DNA from: Nemertoderma westbladi | Taxonomy: Eukaryota > Xenacoelomorpha > Nemertodermatida > Nemertodermatidae | Reading direction: 5' to 3' | Length of the DNA: 64,000 nt | Assembly: GCA_032718475.1 (NCBI GenBank) | Contig: JAUCBJ010006932.1 | Span: 57,390 to 121,389 of the forward strand | Shown: positions 9,793 to 19,068 of the stretch, one piece after another | Numbering within the stretch: position 1 is the first letter of the stretch | Layout of the letters: each line of letters begins with the position of its first letter | Program-made: the position numbers and the translations under genes | The notes under the pieces: generated by a model | Database searches by the model: none | The model's input: the letters and a program-made list of their open reading frames with translations, nothing else | What the model was told of the DNA's origin: nothing

Positions 9793-12700
9793 ATGCCTAT
9801 GTCACCAAAATTCGTTGACTGTCCTGTCTGCAATAAGAACATGCGTAGTGATAATCTCAACAAACATCTCGCAACTCATTTTAAACAATATTCATGCGAT
9901 TGTTGTGACACCTGGTCCTCCGATAAGAAAACTATGGTTAGCCATCTAGCGCTATGTACGCAAGGTGGGACTGGGTTCAGATTTATCAACGAAGAAAACA
10001 CTTGCAAATGTGGCGAATCATTTACTTTATCAGCCTTTAAAGAACACGATTGCTATACGCGACTCTTCTCTCGGAAACGAAAACAATCTCAAGCGATTTT
10101 GTCACCACCACCTCCACCAAACATTCAATCTCCAAGGGTTGACCCTTCTACTTCAAGACAACAGACTGGAGGTTCGACCAACAACCCATTTTTACCATCA
10201 GTGAATAGCTCATCCCACAACCGCTTATTTACATATACAAACACGTTACTTACACCACAATTAGATGTAGAGTTAACACTTAGAGAAAATGAAAGTTATA
10301 TTTGGGATAGAGTGAGTCAACATTTTAATAATGAATTTAATTTTATAAAAGTTTGGTTAACTATTTCTATCTTAATGGAAAGGGAGACATCTGAGGGTAC
10401 TCAATTAGAAACCTTCAGTTTCAAATCAAACGCTTCAAATAATCAAATAACTTCTAATTCAGATTTTGAAAACTGGTTTTCGCAAACTATCGAACGAATA
10501 GATGAATTAATAGCAGTCTTTGTTTGCATGGGCAGTGGTTGGAATATTGTTTCAATTAAAGAAATCAATTTACAAATTTCTACCTTCAATCGCAACCCCT
10601 ATTTCAAAGGACGTGGTGGTGGTTATATTCCTAAAATTTTAGCAAAGAAGCAGTGCATTATTAACTTAGATTGTCCCATTGGGGAATGTTTTAAGTACGC
10701 AGTAGTCGCTGCCGCTTGTTATAAAAAAATTGAAAGAAAGAAACAAAACATTAGTCGATTGTCAACATATACTCCATACATGACCATGTTTGATTTCAGC
10801 ACAATGAGTTTCCCGGTTGATAGAGTAGTAGGCATCCCACGTTTTTTAGAAACCAACCCTTTGTACTGCATTAATTTATTATTTTGGAGTACTGATAACA
10901 TATTGAGCATTCTATCACAACCAGATTCAGAACATTGCTTCCAAAAAACTGTTTTAAATTTAATGTTTATAGAAGGTAATCAAAACAATCCAGGACATTA
11001 CTGCGCAATTGTCAACTTAAATAGACTTATTAAAAAACAAGGACAAGGGACCAAATCAATTTGTGAGCGTTGTCTGAGAGCTTTTTATACTATCAACTCA
11101 TTGCAAACTCATCGGGAACTATGTTACGCAAGCAAACGACAATTGGAACAAATGCCTACACCTGACAAATTAAAAATTAAATTCAATCGATTAGATAAGA
11201 CATTATCCCCTCCCTTTTGCATATATGCCGATATTGAAAGCGTTTTAGAACCTACATCAAACCCTAAATTAGTTCAAAAGCACATTGCTAGCGCCGCCGC
11301 ATTTTATACAGTACCCAATCGCGAGCTAATAAATCCCCCGCAAACATCATTACAAATGTTTAGAGACACTGGAACAAACCATGTTATAGACGATTTTCTC
11401 ACTGCTCTCGAATCACACTGTAGGGAATTATACGAGTGGACTATTTCTGGTACAAACACCAACGTTCCTAAACATTTCACTCGAGCACAGCAACAAAATT
11501 TTGATAATGCTACAAACTGTTACACTTGTAACTGTTCTCTAACCCCCGATTCACATGGACTGAATCTAGCAGAAAATCTCAATACTAAAGTTTGTGACCA
11601 CAACCATCTAACGGGAGCCTATCGTGGGGCGGCATGTGTTAGTTGTAACCGCAAACTTTCTCTTAAACGCAATAAATTTTATGTAGTGCTACACAACGTG
11701 AGGCATTACGATTCCCATTTAATATTAAAAGAAGGCCTGAAAAACAGTTCTAGAACTCATTGGAAGATAAATGTAATTCCAAAGAACACTGAGACTTATT
11801 ATATTATATTATATTATCAGTATAGAAATATCATTTCCCATAGACAAAACCATGCACACAGCAAATGCAAAAGAAAGTATTGTCATCAATCTTCTAGACT
11901 CTCTACAGTTCATGACAGCTAGTCTAGATAAGCTCAGTAGTTATCTTACCGCAAACAATTCTGATCTAACAAAAGCTATCCCACACACTTTGAAACAAAT
12001 GAAAAATCTTTATCCCAATATTAGCGATTCCACTATTAAAAATAAAGGTATATTTCCTTATAGCTATATTCAATCCATATCAAACTTATACGAAACTCAA
12101 TTACCACCAATCGAGAGTTTCTATAACGATTTACAGCTTGAAGACTGCAGCGAGCATAACTATCAGCGTGCCCAAACTAGTTGGGTTGAGCTTCAATGTC
12201 AAAATATATTTGATTATATGATGGGATACTTGGCTCTAGATGTCACACTTCTCGCGGATACTTTCCAACAGTTTAGGGAACTATGTTTCTCCAATTATGG
12301 GTTAGATCCTCTGCATTATTATACTTCACCGGGGTTAACGTACGATGCAGCATTGAAATTTACCAACAGTGAAATTGAACTACTATCTGATGGAACTATT
12401 TACGCAGATTTTGAAAATAATATTCGCGGAGGGCTTGTATTTCTGAATACACACTTAGAGGAAGCTAATATACCTGGCAAACCAGAATACAACCCCTGCA
12501 AACCAGAAAAATACCTAATTCCTCTCGATGCAAATAACCTTTATGGTTCTGCTCTCTCCCAGAAGCTCCCCTGCAGTAATATGAAAATCGTCGATACACC
12601 AATAGATCTGGCTACAGTGGATGCCACTGGGTCAGTGGGGTATTACTGCATCGTTGACCTCGAATACCCCCGAGAGATCCACGACGAAACTGCCGACCTA

Positions 12701-13860
12701 CCACTAGGAGCGGAAAAAATGTCCATTCCCAAGAGCTTCCTCAGTACATACATGCAAGACCTCTGGCAACATTATAATCTCAATGATCAAGGCACTTATA
12801 AGCAATATAATGAGAAATATAGTAAACTGATTCTTCATCAATTCAAAAAAACTAATTATGGTATTCATATAAAATTACTCCAATTATACTTAAAATTAAG
12901 ACTTCAAATAACACAGGTGCATAAAGTATACTCCTTCACTCAAAAATACATATTCAGAGACTACATCTCGTTTAATGCATCCAAACGACAATCCGCCAAA
13001 AATGCTTTCGAAGTTTTATTTTATAAACTACTCAACAACTCACTCTATGGGAAAAGTCTTCAGAAGGTACGAGACCGGCTATCATTCCGACTCTGTACTT
13101 CTCCAGAACAGTGCGATCTACTATTATCAAAACCAAATCATGAGCGCTTCATCTCATTCTCCCCCTATCTCAGTGGTCACACTTTTACAAAAGAAGTAGC
13201 AGTACTCAATCAAGCTGTATTTATTGGAGCAACCATCTTAGATCTTTCAAAGCTAGAGATGTATGATTACTATTACTGTAAACTGAAACCGCTCGAAGAA
13301 AAGCTGAGATGTGAAATTCGAGCCTTAGCTGGGGACACGGACAGTTTCTTTCTTTCGGTTACCGGTGTTGAGCACAAAATATTCCTAGAAGCCATGTTTA
13401 ACTCCGGCTTTCTAGACACTTCAAATTACGACCCCTCACACCCACTCTTTACAAATCAAAACAAGGCTTCCTTAGGTTTTTTGAAAGATGAAAGTAGAGG
13501 TCTATTATACAAATCATTTGTATTTTTGAAACCGAAAATGTATTCATTCGAGGCATACGACGCGCAACCAAAGCGGACTTGCAAAGGCATTTCAAAAAAT
13601 ATTGTAGCAAAGCAATTAACACATAAACACTATTTAGACTGTTTTATCAACGAATCAACAGATTACACAAACAATACAATATTTACTTCTAGGGAGCATC
13701 AAATGTTTACGGGGAGAATAAAAAAAAAACATTAAGTCTCTGGGATACAAAATCATTCTGGATGACGAAATATTACAGTAGACCATATGGCCACTATATT
13801 ACGGGATTAACTAAACCAACAAAAAAAACTGTAATACCACCTTATTTAGTTGCAGAATAA
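9793..13860 (+). pseudogene. polB: Polinton family-B DNA polymerase, two frameshifts
   Basis: Replicates the element; Polinton PolBs are of the protein-primed class. The N-terminus carries C2H2-like zinc fingers (CPVCNK...H...H; CKCGESF; SICERCLRAF). Exonuclease blocks follow: YADIES (Exo I), LHNVRHYDSHLIL (Exo II) and YLALDVTLLAD (Exo III). Polymerase blocks are LIPLDANNLYG (motif A), YKLLNNSLYGKS (motif B) and AGDTDSFF (motif C). The frame is lost in a TTATA-type repeat at about 11797-11815 and lost again in an A-run at about 13720-13731, which returns it to the original frame. The coding span is therefore a multiple of three and ends at TAA 13858-13860, about 1,355 codons. Every catalytic motif is intact. 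Two length changes confined to low-complexity tracts could be decay or assembly error. Confidence 0.9.
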
Positions 13861-13861
13861 A

Positions 13862-14386
13862 ATGCCACACAAAGCAAGCAGCGGATCAACACCAATTCAA
13901 ATAATCAATCGACAATATACAGCTCAAACTGAATTTCCAATTGATATAATCAAAGTTTCTCAACAACTAAAAGGTCAGATGCGGCAAAAACCAAAAATGT
14001 TTGTGTATAAGACTGGATCTGCGACAATTATGCTATTCCCAACTGGTTCAATAACAATAGTGGGTCCATGTAAAAATATTTGTAATGATTTACTTTATCT
14101 GAAACAATGTACCAACATAGTAATTAAGAAAATTAAATTAAATACAGTGACCAGACTAATTAAGTTACCATCTCTTAATTTTAAATCATTAAGTAAAAAG
14201 TGTGGACATCATTTTGTAAACAATGTAAAGGTATATATTGATTTTACGCCGGAGCTCTTTTGTGGAATTCGGTTGTATATTGGGCGATGTTATTTCAGTG
14301 TCTTTCACTCGATGAAAGTTATAAGTATGTGTCCTGTTGGTGATTTTGAAGAAGCTCTCATTATATTATTTAGTTTATTGAATTAA
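13862..14386 (+). CDS. TBP-like protein (tandem TBP-fold repeats)
   Basis: 174 residues from ATG 13862, one base after the PolB stop. The protein divides into two similar halves (about 11-88 and 90-173). In the first, ATIMLFPTGSITIVG (residues 54-68) fits the strand pair in TATA-binding protein that carries a F-x-S-G-K-x-x-x-T-G pattern. In the second, FTPELFCGI (128-136) fits the conserved E-P-E-L-F-P-G-L block of TBP repeat 2, followed by the matching strand pair and a C-terminal helix (EEALIILF). Lengths and order agree with the roughly 180-residue TBP core. It would bind promoter DNA or recruit RNA polymerase, perhaps for the element's own TATA-type promoters. The assignment is mine from pattern; I know of no standard Polinton gene of this kind. 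Frame intact. Confidence 0.6.
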   Translation: MPHKASSGSTPIQIINRQYTAQTEFPIDIIKVSQQLKGQMRQKPKMFVYKTGSATIMLFPTGSITIVGPCKNICNDLLYLKQCTNIVIKKIKLNTVTRLIKLPSLNFKSLSKKCGHHFVNNVKVYIDFTPELFCGIRLYIGRCYFSVFHSMKVISMCPVGDFEEALIILFSLLN

Positions 14387-14398
14387 TAAGTAAAATTA

Positions 14399-14660
14399 TC
14401 TCTCAATATACTACATGTCATTATACTGTATGTGCGGTTTTATATATTTATGTGATTATACTGTCTCTCAATATACTACATGTCATTATACTGTATGTGC
14501 GGTTTTATATATTTATGTGATTATATTATCTCTCAATATACTACATGTCATTATACTGTATGTGCGGTTTTATATATTTATGTGATTATATTATCTCTCA
14601 ATATACTGTATGTGCGGTTTTATATATTTATGTGATTATACTGCATGTGGTTCTATATAT
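14399..14660 (+). repeat. 65-bp tandem repeat, about four copies
   Basis: Units begin with TCTCAATATACTACATG at 14401, 14466 and 14531, exactly 65 bp apart. A fourth, shortened unit starts at 14596 and lacks CTACATGTCATTATA. Each includes TGTGCGGTTTTATATATTTA. It sits between the TBP-like gene and the ATPase. Confidence 0.85.
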
Positions 14661-14998
14661 TCATGTAACATATAGTTTTATTAAATTTATGTAAAAAATA
14701 TATTGAATTATATTATTAATAACATCTTACCTTGAGAACAAGTAATGGGGACCCACCTCTCCTCACCAAACCCCTCCCAAAAAATCCGTAAGGCCAAGGT
14801 TTACTGTGCTTGTTCTCCATTGAGTGATTAGTTGTTAAACTGGTGAATTCATTATATAAATTTAAATATTTACTAAAGCCGCTAGATGGCATGCATTTGT
14901 GACACGAACATTAGTTTCATATTATACTGTATAAACGTTAAAATTCAATTATTATTTTAATAAATATAATAATAATTGTGTTATAAAAGGAAAACACA
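14661..14998. other. Intergenic region before ATPase
   Basis: No gene seen. A C/G-rich patch (about 14747-14795) is flanked by the inverted repeat GAGAACAAG (14734-14742) and CTTGTTCTC (14809-14817). A TTATAAAAGG box at 14981-14990 lies only nine bases before the ATPase ATG, too close for a standard TATA box unless transcription starts at or inside the coding region. Confidence 0.5.
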
Positions 14999-15625
14999 AT
15001 GGATATAGTAGATATGCGGTTTCGTTTTGGAAGTACAATATTAATAGCCGGTCCTAGTGGTAGTGGAAAAACTTCTTTCTTGGAGAAAATGTTATTAAAT
15101 AGGAAATTGATCTTTAACGAAACTCCAAACAGTATTACTTGGTTTTATGGTCAGACGAAACCAATAATTAAAGGGGTTAATATTACCGCTTTAAATGAAA
15201 TTCCAGAACACTTTAATGAAAATGTGAAAAACCATTCTATCATTATAATCGACGATTTGATGACAGAACTACAAAATTCCAAACAAGCGACTACGCTATT
15301 TACTAAAGTAGCTCGCCATACAAATTCATTGGTAATTTTTCTCACTCAAAACCTTTATCAAAAAGGAGGAGAATCTAGGACCCGGTCCATTAATTCCACT
15401 TATTTCTTATTGTTCAAAAATCCGAGGGATCAGACACAGATAAGAACTTTAGCCTATCAGATGAAACCAAATACACCCAAATTCTTAATCGCGGCATTTC
15501 AAGACGCAACAAAGGTTCCCTTTAACCCACTTCTTATTGATTTTCATCAATTAACGAATGATAGCCTACGCATACGTGGTTATTTATTTACAAATGAACA
15601 TTGTGTTTATCAACCCGTGTCGTAA
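14999..15625 (+). CDS. Genome-packaging ATPase (FtsK/HerA, A32-like)
   Basis: 208 residues. Walker A is GPSGSGKT at residues 18-25, and Walker B is IIIIDD at 81-86. A polar FLTQN strand follows at 114-118, then an RTRSINSTYFLLFKN segment typical of Polinton and virophage packaging ATPases. It would pump DNA into the capsid. Length is normal for Polintons and no breaks are seen. The start is the first ATG of the frame, directly after an A-rich AAAACACA leader. It opens the rightward late-type gene cluster that ends with the protease. Confidence 0.92.
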   Translation: MDIVDMRFRFGSTILIAGPSGSGKTSFLEKMLLNRKLIFNETPNSITWFYGQTKPIIKGVNITALNEIPEHFNENVKNHSIIIIDDLMTELQNSKQATTLFTKVARHTNSLVIFLTQNLYQKGGESRTRSINSTYFLLFKNPRDQTQIRTLAYQMKPNTPKFLIAAFQDATKVPFNPLLIDFHQLTNDSLRIRGYLFTNEHCVYQPVS

Positions 15626-15638
15626 TATACGTAGAAGA

Positions 15639-15776
15639 ATGCTTCTATTAGCAATTGTCTGTTATTTAGTTATATTATACTTATTTGTGGTTTATCATCG
15701 ACAAAGGTTTCTTAAATTTCTTAATATTATAGAACAAGTATGGAACTTAATATACGAAAGTATAGGAAAGAACTAG
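15639..15776 (+). CDS. Small single-pass membrane protein
   Basis: 45 residues from ATG 15639. A hydrophobic segment, LLLAIVCYLVILYLFVV, begins at residue 2, followed by a basic/amphipathic tail. It lies between the ATPase stop (15625) and the next gene and overlaps the latter by 37 bases in another frame. Small membrane proteins are common accessory genes in Polintons and adintoviruses. Function unknown. Confidence 0.5.
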   Translation: MLLLAIVCYLVILYLFVVYHRQRFLKFLNIIEQVWNLIYESIGKN

Positions 15777-16081
15777 AATTTTTGAAAAATAGCAACGCAT
15801 TAGCGCGGGGGGCATTTATTCGAAAAAAGGCTAGTAGCGAATTAATACGACTTCTCGTTAATATTACACTGAATACGCTCTATGGGAATATAAATATTGA
15901 TGGAAAGATTGTTAAAAAATTGAAGCCATATAAGAAATATATGAGACGATTGAAATCGAAAAATTCAGTTTCACTTCAAAGACGTTCTCTCTCTCAGGCT
16001 GGGGGGTTCCTTCCACTTATTTTGCCACTGTTGATAGGCGCCACAAACATTGCCACAACTGTTGCCACAGCGTTAACATAG
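15740..16081 (+). CDS. Basic protein with hydrophobic GGF tail, possible virion core/membrane-active protein
   Basis: 113 residues. The N-terminal two thirds are basic (RKYRKELEFLKNSN..., KLKPYKKYMRRLKSK). The C-terminus is QAGGFLPLILPLLIGATNIA, a hydrophobic segment led by Gly-Gly. Proteins of this build, with a GGFL-hydrophobic end, recur next to the ATPase and integrase in Polintons. They are thought to be virion components similar to small adenovirus core or lytic proteins. The AGG-F junction resembles an adenain cleavage site, although the usual hydrophobic P4 residue is absent. Frame intact. Confidence 0.55.
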   Translation: MELNIRKYRKELEFLKNSNALARGAFIRKKASSELIRLLVNITLNTLYGNINIDGKIVKKLKPYKKYMRRLKSKNSVSLQRRSLSQAGGFLPLILPLLIGATNIATTVATALT

Positions 16082-16083
16082 CC

Positions 16084-16266
16084 ATGTCATTCAAGAAACT
16101 ATATTTAATAACCCCCGAACAACATGCTAGGTTGCAACCAACACAGTTGAAAACTAAACCTTTAATTAAAGAAACAAAGAAAAAAGCTCAAAATAAACGG
16201 ACAATAAACGATAGAAGAAAAGTGTTGAAACTGTTTGATTATACGCGCCGCAAATCGCGAAAATAA
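16084..16266 (+). CDS. Small basic protein, unrecognised
   Basis: 60 residues, Lys/Arg-rich (KKKAQNKRTINDRRKVLKLF, then YTRRKSRK at the end), starting two bases after the previous stop. The charge suggests nucleic-acid binding, for example a core protein. The tight packing within the gene cluster supports it being real. Confidence 0.5.
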   Translation: MSFKKLYLITPEQHARLQPTQLKTKPLIKETKKKAQNKRTINDRRKVLKLFDYTRRKSRK

Positions 16267-16335
16267 TGTCTTGGTTAAAAAAACTTTCAGTAACTTGCAA
16301 TTTTCGTTGTCTATGCAATTCTAGCAGTGTTACCT

Positions 16336-17406
16336 ATGGTTATGATCAACAAGATGGTAGAAAAACGCTTAGCCAAAGCTTACTACAATCCTTCAAGTGT
16401 TGCAGGGTTTTCCACTGTAGGAAAGCTAGCAAAAGAGACGGGAGTCAATCCAAAACTCGTGAAAAGATGGCTTCAAAGTCAGCCGACCTACACATTGCAT
16501 GCCCCAGCGAGGCGTCTGTTTCCCACAAGCCAAATGTATTTTTATGGAATTAGTGACACCATTCAGGCAGATTTAATAGATATGCAAAAATATCGCGCAA
16601 CAAACTCAGGTTATGGATATATTCTAACCGCAATCAACTGTTTTAGTAAGAAGGGATGGGCATTACCATTGAAACGGAAGACTGGTATTGAAATTAAACA
16701 TGCACTACAGTCTATTTTTACTGAAGAAGTACCACGTAATTTATGTACAGATCAAGGGTTGGAATTCGACAATAAAGTTGTACTCAATTACTTGAAAATG
16801 AAAAAAGTTAAATATTATACAACACGATCGCAGTTCAAAGCAGCCATCTGCGAAAGGTATAATAGAACGATAAAGACAAAGATGTATAAAATTTTTAGTA
16901 GAAGAGGTAACCATAAGTGGCTTGCTATTCTACCAAAAATTGTATACTCTTATAATAATTCTTTACATAGATCTATTGGAATGCCCCCAATTCAAGTCAA
17001 TAAGTTGAATGAAGATAACGTGAGAAGAAACCTCTATGGAAATTTAGCTAAAATCATTGTAACAAAACCCAAATTGAGAATAGGTGACAATGTGCGACTT
17101 AATATAGCTAAAACGGCGTTTGAAAAAGGTTATACAAAAAATTGGACCGGAGAGGTGTTTACTGTAAAACGTATAAGACTAGATCGTTTTCCTCAACCTA
17201 TGTATCATATAATAGATTCAGTTGATAGAGAAATAGAAGGAACATTTTACCCTCACGAATTGCAAAAGGTTACACAAACAACTGATATTCAGCCAATCGA
17301 GTCCATTTTGAAGTCTCGAATAAAAAACGGTCGGAAGGAATTCCTTGTAAAATTTAAAAACTATAAACGGAACTCTTGGTTGAGCGAGTCTCAACTACGT
17401 AAATAA
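16336..17406 (+). CDS. int: Polinton RVE integrase with C-terminal chromodomain
   Basis: 356 residues from ATG 16336. It has an N-terminal region with VAGFSTVGKLAKETGVN (helix-turn-helix-like), then the catalytic core: Asp at codon 16570 (QADLIDM), Asp at 16750 (CTDQGLEF) and Glu at 16852 (ICERYNRTIK). The spacing is D(59)D(33)E. A beta-rich DNA-binding region and a chromodomain (IESILKSRIKNG, then EFLVKFKNY and SWLSESQL) form the C-terminus. It inserts the element and makes the 6-bp duplication; the chromodomain would guide target choice. The frame upstream of 16336 is open back to a TAA at 16291 and is strikingly hydrophobic, so the true start is uncertain. Confidence 0.92.
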   Translation: MVMINKMVEKRLAKAYYNPSSVAGFSTVGKLAKETGVNPKLVKRWLQSQPTYTLHAPARRLFPTSQMYFYGISDTIQADLIDMQKYRATNSGYGYILTAINCFSKKGWALPLKRKTGIEIKHALQSIFTEEVPRNLCTDQGLEFDNKVVLNYLKMKKVKYYTTRSQFKAAICERYNRTIKTKMYKIFSRRGNHKWLAILPKIVYSYNNSLHRSIGMPPIQVNKLNEDNVRRNLYGNLAKIIVTKPKLRIGDNVRLNIAKTAFEKGYTKNWTGEVFTVKRIRLDRFPQPMYHIIDSVDREIEGTFYPHELQKVTQTTDIQPIESILKSRIKNGRKEFLVKFKNYKRNSWLSESQLRK

Positions 17407-17415
17407 ATCAACAAA

Positions 17416-18243
17416 ATGAATAACTATATAACTTTATTCTCAAATGGACCTACAAACAAATTTCCTGATAACACCCTTTCGAAATTTACGGTTGATCTAC
17501 CCTATACAATCAATCTCAGTGGTGATGTAGAAGTGGGACTATCTGAAATTCAATACTGTTCCTCATTCTATAATATACGTCAACAATCTCTGTTTACAAT
17601 TTATTATGGAGATAGGACATCGCAAGTTGTTATATTTGAACCAGGACTATATACGAGTGTAGAAGCCATTATTAATAAAATCAATCAACAAATTGATCAC
17701 CCGAAGTGGCCCCAAATTCAATATTTCAAATACTCAAATAAAATCGAGCTCGCTACTTCGCAACACTTTTCTTTTGAAATTACTGGAGATTTGATTACAA
17801 TACTTGGTTTTGAGGAGTTTACGCAGGATTATGATCCGAGGGATGTACCTTATCTAGCTAATTGGTATGATTATTGGAGTGTAAATGTTAGTGAATTTGG
17901 TTCTTTAACATTCAAACAGCAACCGGGCCAGCGTGCTCAATTTAGAGGGATTTGTCCCTTTTCTTGCGATTTAGTCTTGGGGCGACATAATTTGTTTATC
18001 AATAGTGACATTACTTCTCATGTGACTGTAGGAAATACGACGGCACCGTTATTACGCACGGTACCTCTCGAACTTGAGCATAATAAAGTTATAACGCGCG
18101 AATTTAAAAAAATTTATTACAGACCAGTTGCTAGAACAATTGTTAATCAGATAAATATTGAATTACGCAACGAAAAAGGAGAACTAATATTATTTAATGG
18201 AGGTGCAACAATAATTACCCTACACTTAAAAAGTAAGCCATAA
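17416..18243 (+). CDS. Penton-like minor capsid protein, paralogue 1
   Basis: 275 residues starting nine bases after the integrase stop. The N-terminus has LFSNGPTNKFPDNTLSKF, then a VDLPYTINLSG stretch and VEVGLSEIQY. The C-terminus has FKKIYYRPVAR followed by a beta-rich IELRNEKGEL..FNGG end. This is the pattern of the Polinton minor-capsid/penton family, proteins that cap icosahedral vertices with a single jelly roll. Naming it penton is family knowledge; I see only the conserved termini and the beta-rich middle. The stop overlaps the next ATG in TAATG. Confidence 0.6.
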   Translation: MNNYITLFSNGPTNKFPDNTLSKFTVDLPYTINLSGDVEVGLSEIQYCSSFYNIRQQSLFTIYYGDRTSQVVIFEPGLYTSVEAIINKINQQIDHPKWPQIQYFKYSNKIELATSQHFSFEITGDLITILGFEEFTQDYDPRDVPYLANWYDYWSVNVSEFGSLTFKQQPGQRAQFRGICPFSCDLVLGRHNLFINSDITSHVTVGNTTAPLLRTVPLELEHNKVITREFKKIYYRPVARTIVNQINIELRNEKGELILFNGGATIITLHLKSKP

Positions 18244-19037
18244 TGGAGAAAATATTATATTTACCCTCAAATTCTTCACCTAAACGATTTCCGTTAAACC
18301 AACCTTCTAACTTTAATGTGGAACTATCTGAACCATTGCGTTTTAGTGGAAAGTGGATGGTGGGTCTGTCAGAAATTGTTTACCTCTCCTCGGTTCATAA
18401 TTTAGAAGATACATTCATTTATATTCGGAGTTTACAAGGAACTAAAAGAAAATATATAATACCATCTGGTTGCTATACTAATGTGGAGGCGTTGCTTACA
18501 CAGCTAAATATAGATGGTCTCAATTCCCATTTAGAAATAAGACAAAATGAGCTTTATGACAACATTAGTATTCAGTTTATCGACGAAAGTAAAGTTGTTC
18601 GTTTTTATGGAAATAAGTTGATTGAGTTACTTGGATTGCAGGGATTAGAAAATGAGTATTATGTTAATAAAAATAAATTTCTTGTTAGCTTAAAAAATGA
18701 TTATCTACAAATAACGCGAAGGGGGGAAATAGAGGGTGATTCTGATATATTACATATTCAAAAAGCAACAAATGTTTTTATGGGAAACATTAGTATATTT
18801 TCAAATATTTGCGGAAATGAGATTGTTGGAAATCAACTGAAACCCCTCTTAAGATCTATTCCTTATCAAGGAGATTATGGTAAGCTTGTTCATCATGAAT
18901 TCACAAATATTAATTATAAATCCATTGATATGCAAAATATAGAAACAATAAATATACAGTTAAAAAATGATCGAGATGAATTCATAAAGTTTAATAATGG
19001 TACTGTAGTTGCGACATTAATTTTGAAACGCCAATAA
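18243..19037 (+). CDS. Penton-like minor capsid protein, paralogue 2
   Basis: 264 residues, sharing the plan of the preceding gene: SNSSPKRFPLNQPSNFNVEL, MVGLSEIVYLSSVHN, a Y-T-N-V-E-A-L segment where paralogue 1 has Y-T-S-V-E-A-I, and the same FTNINYKS...INIQLKNDRDEF..FNNG C-terminus. The ATG shares one base with the upstream TAA. Tandem duplication followed by divergence is the simplest origin. The two could form a mixed vertex, or one may have a different virion role. Frame intact. Confidence 0.6.
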   Translation: MEKILYLPSNSSPKRFPLNQPSNFNVELSEPLRFSGKWMVGLSEIVYLSSVHNLEDTFIYIRSLQGTKRKYIIPSGCYTNVEALLTQLNIDGLNSHLEIRQNELYDNISIQFIDESKVVRFYGNKLIELLGLQGLENEYYVNKNKFLVSLKNDYLQITRRGEIEGDSDILHIQKATNVFMGNISIFSNICGNEIVGNQLKPLLRSIPYQGDYGKLVHHEFTNINYKSIDMQNIETINIQLKNDRDEFIKFNNGTVVATLILKRQ

Positions 19038-19068
19038 ACGATAAATAAGGAAATATATTTAGGAAGCA

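Noticed and set aside
16266-16553. 95-codon frame starting MSWLKK upstream of the integrase
   Set aside because: Most of it is the shadow of the integrase in another frame. Only the first few codons could be real, as noted in the findings.
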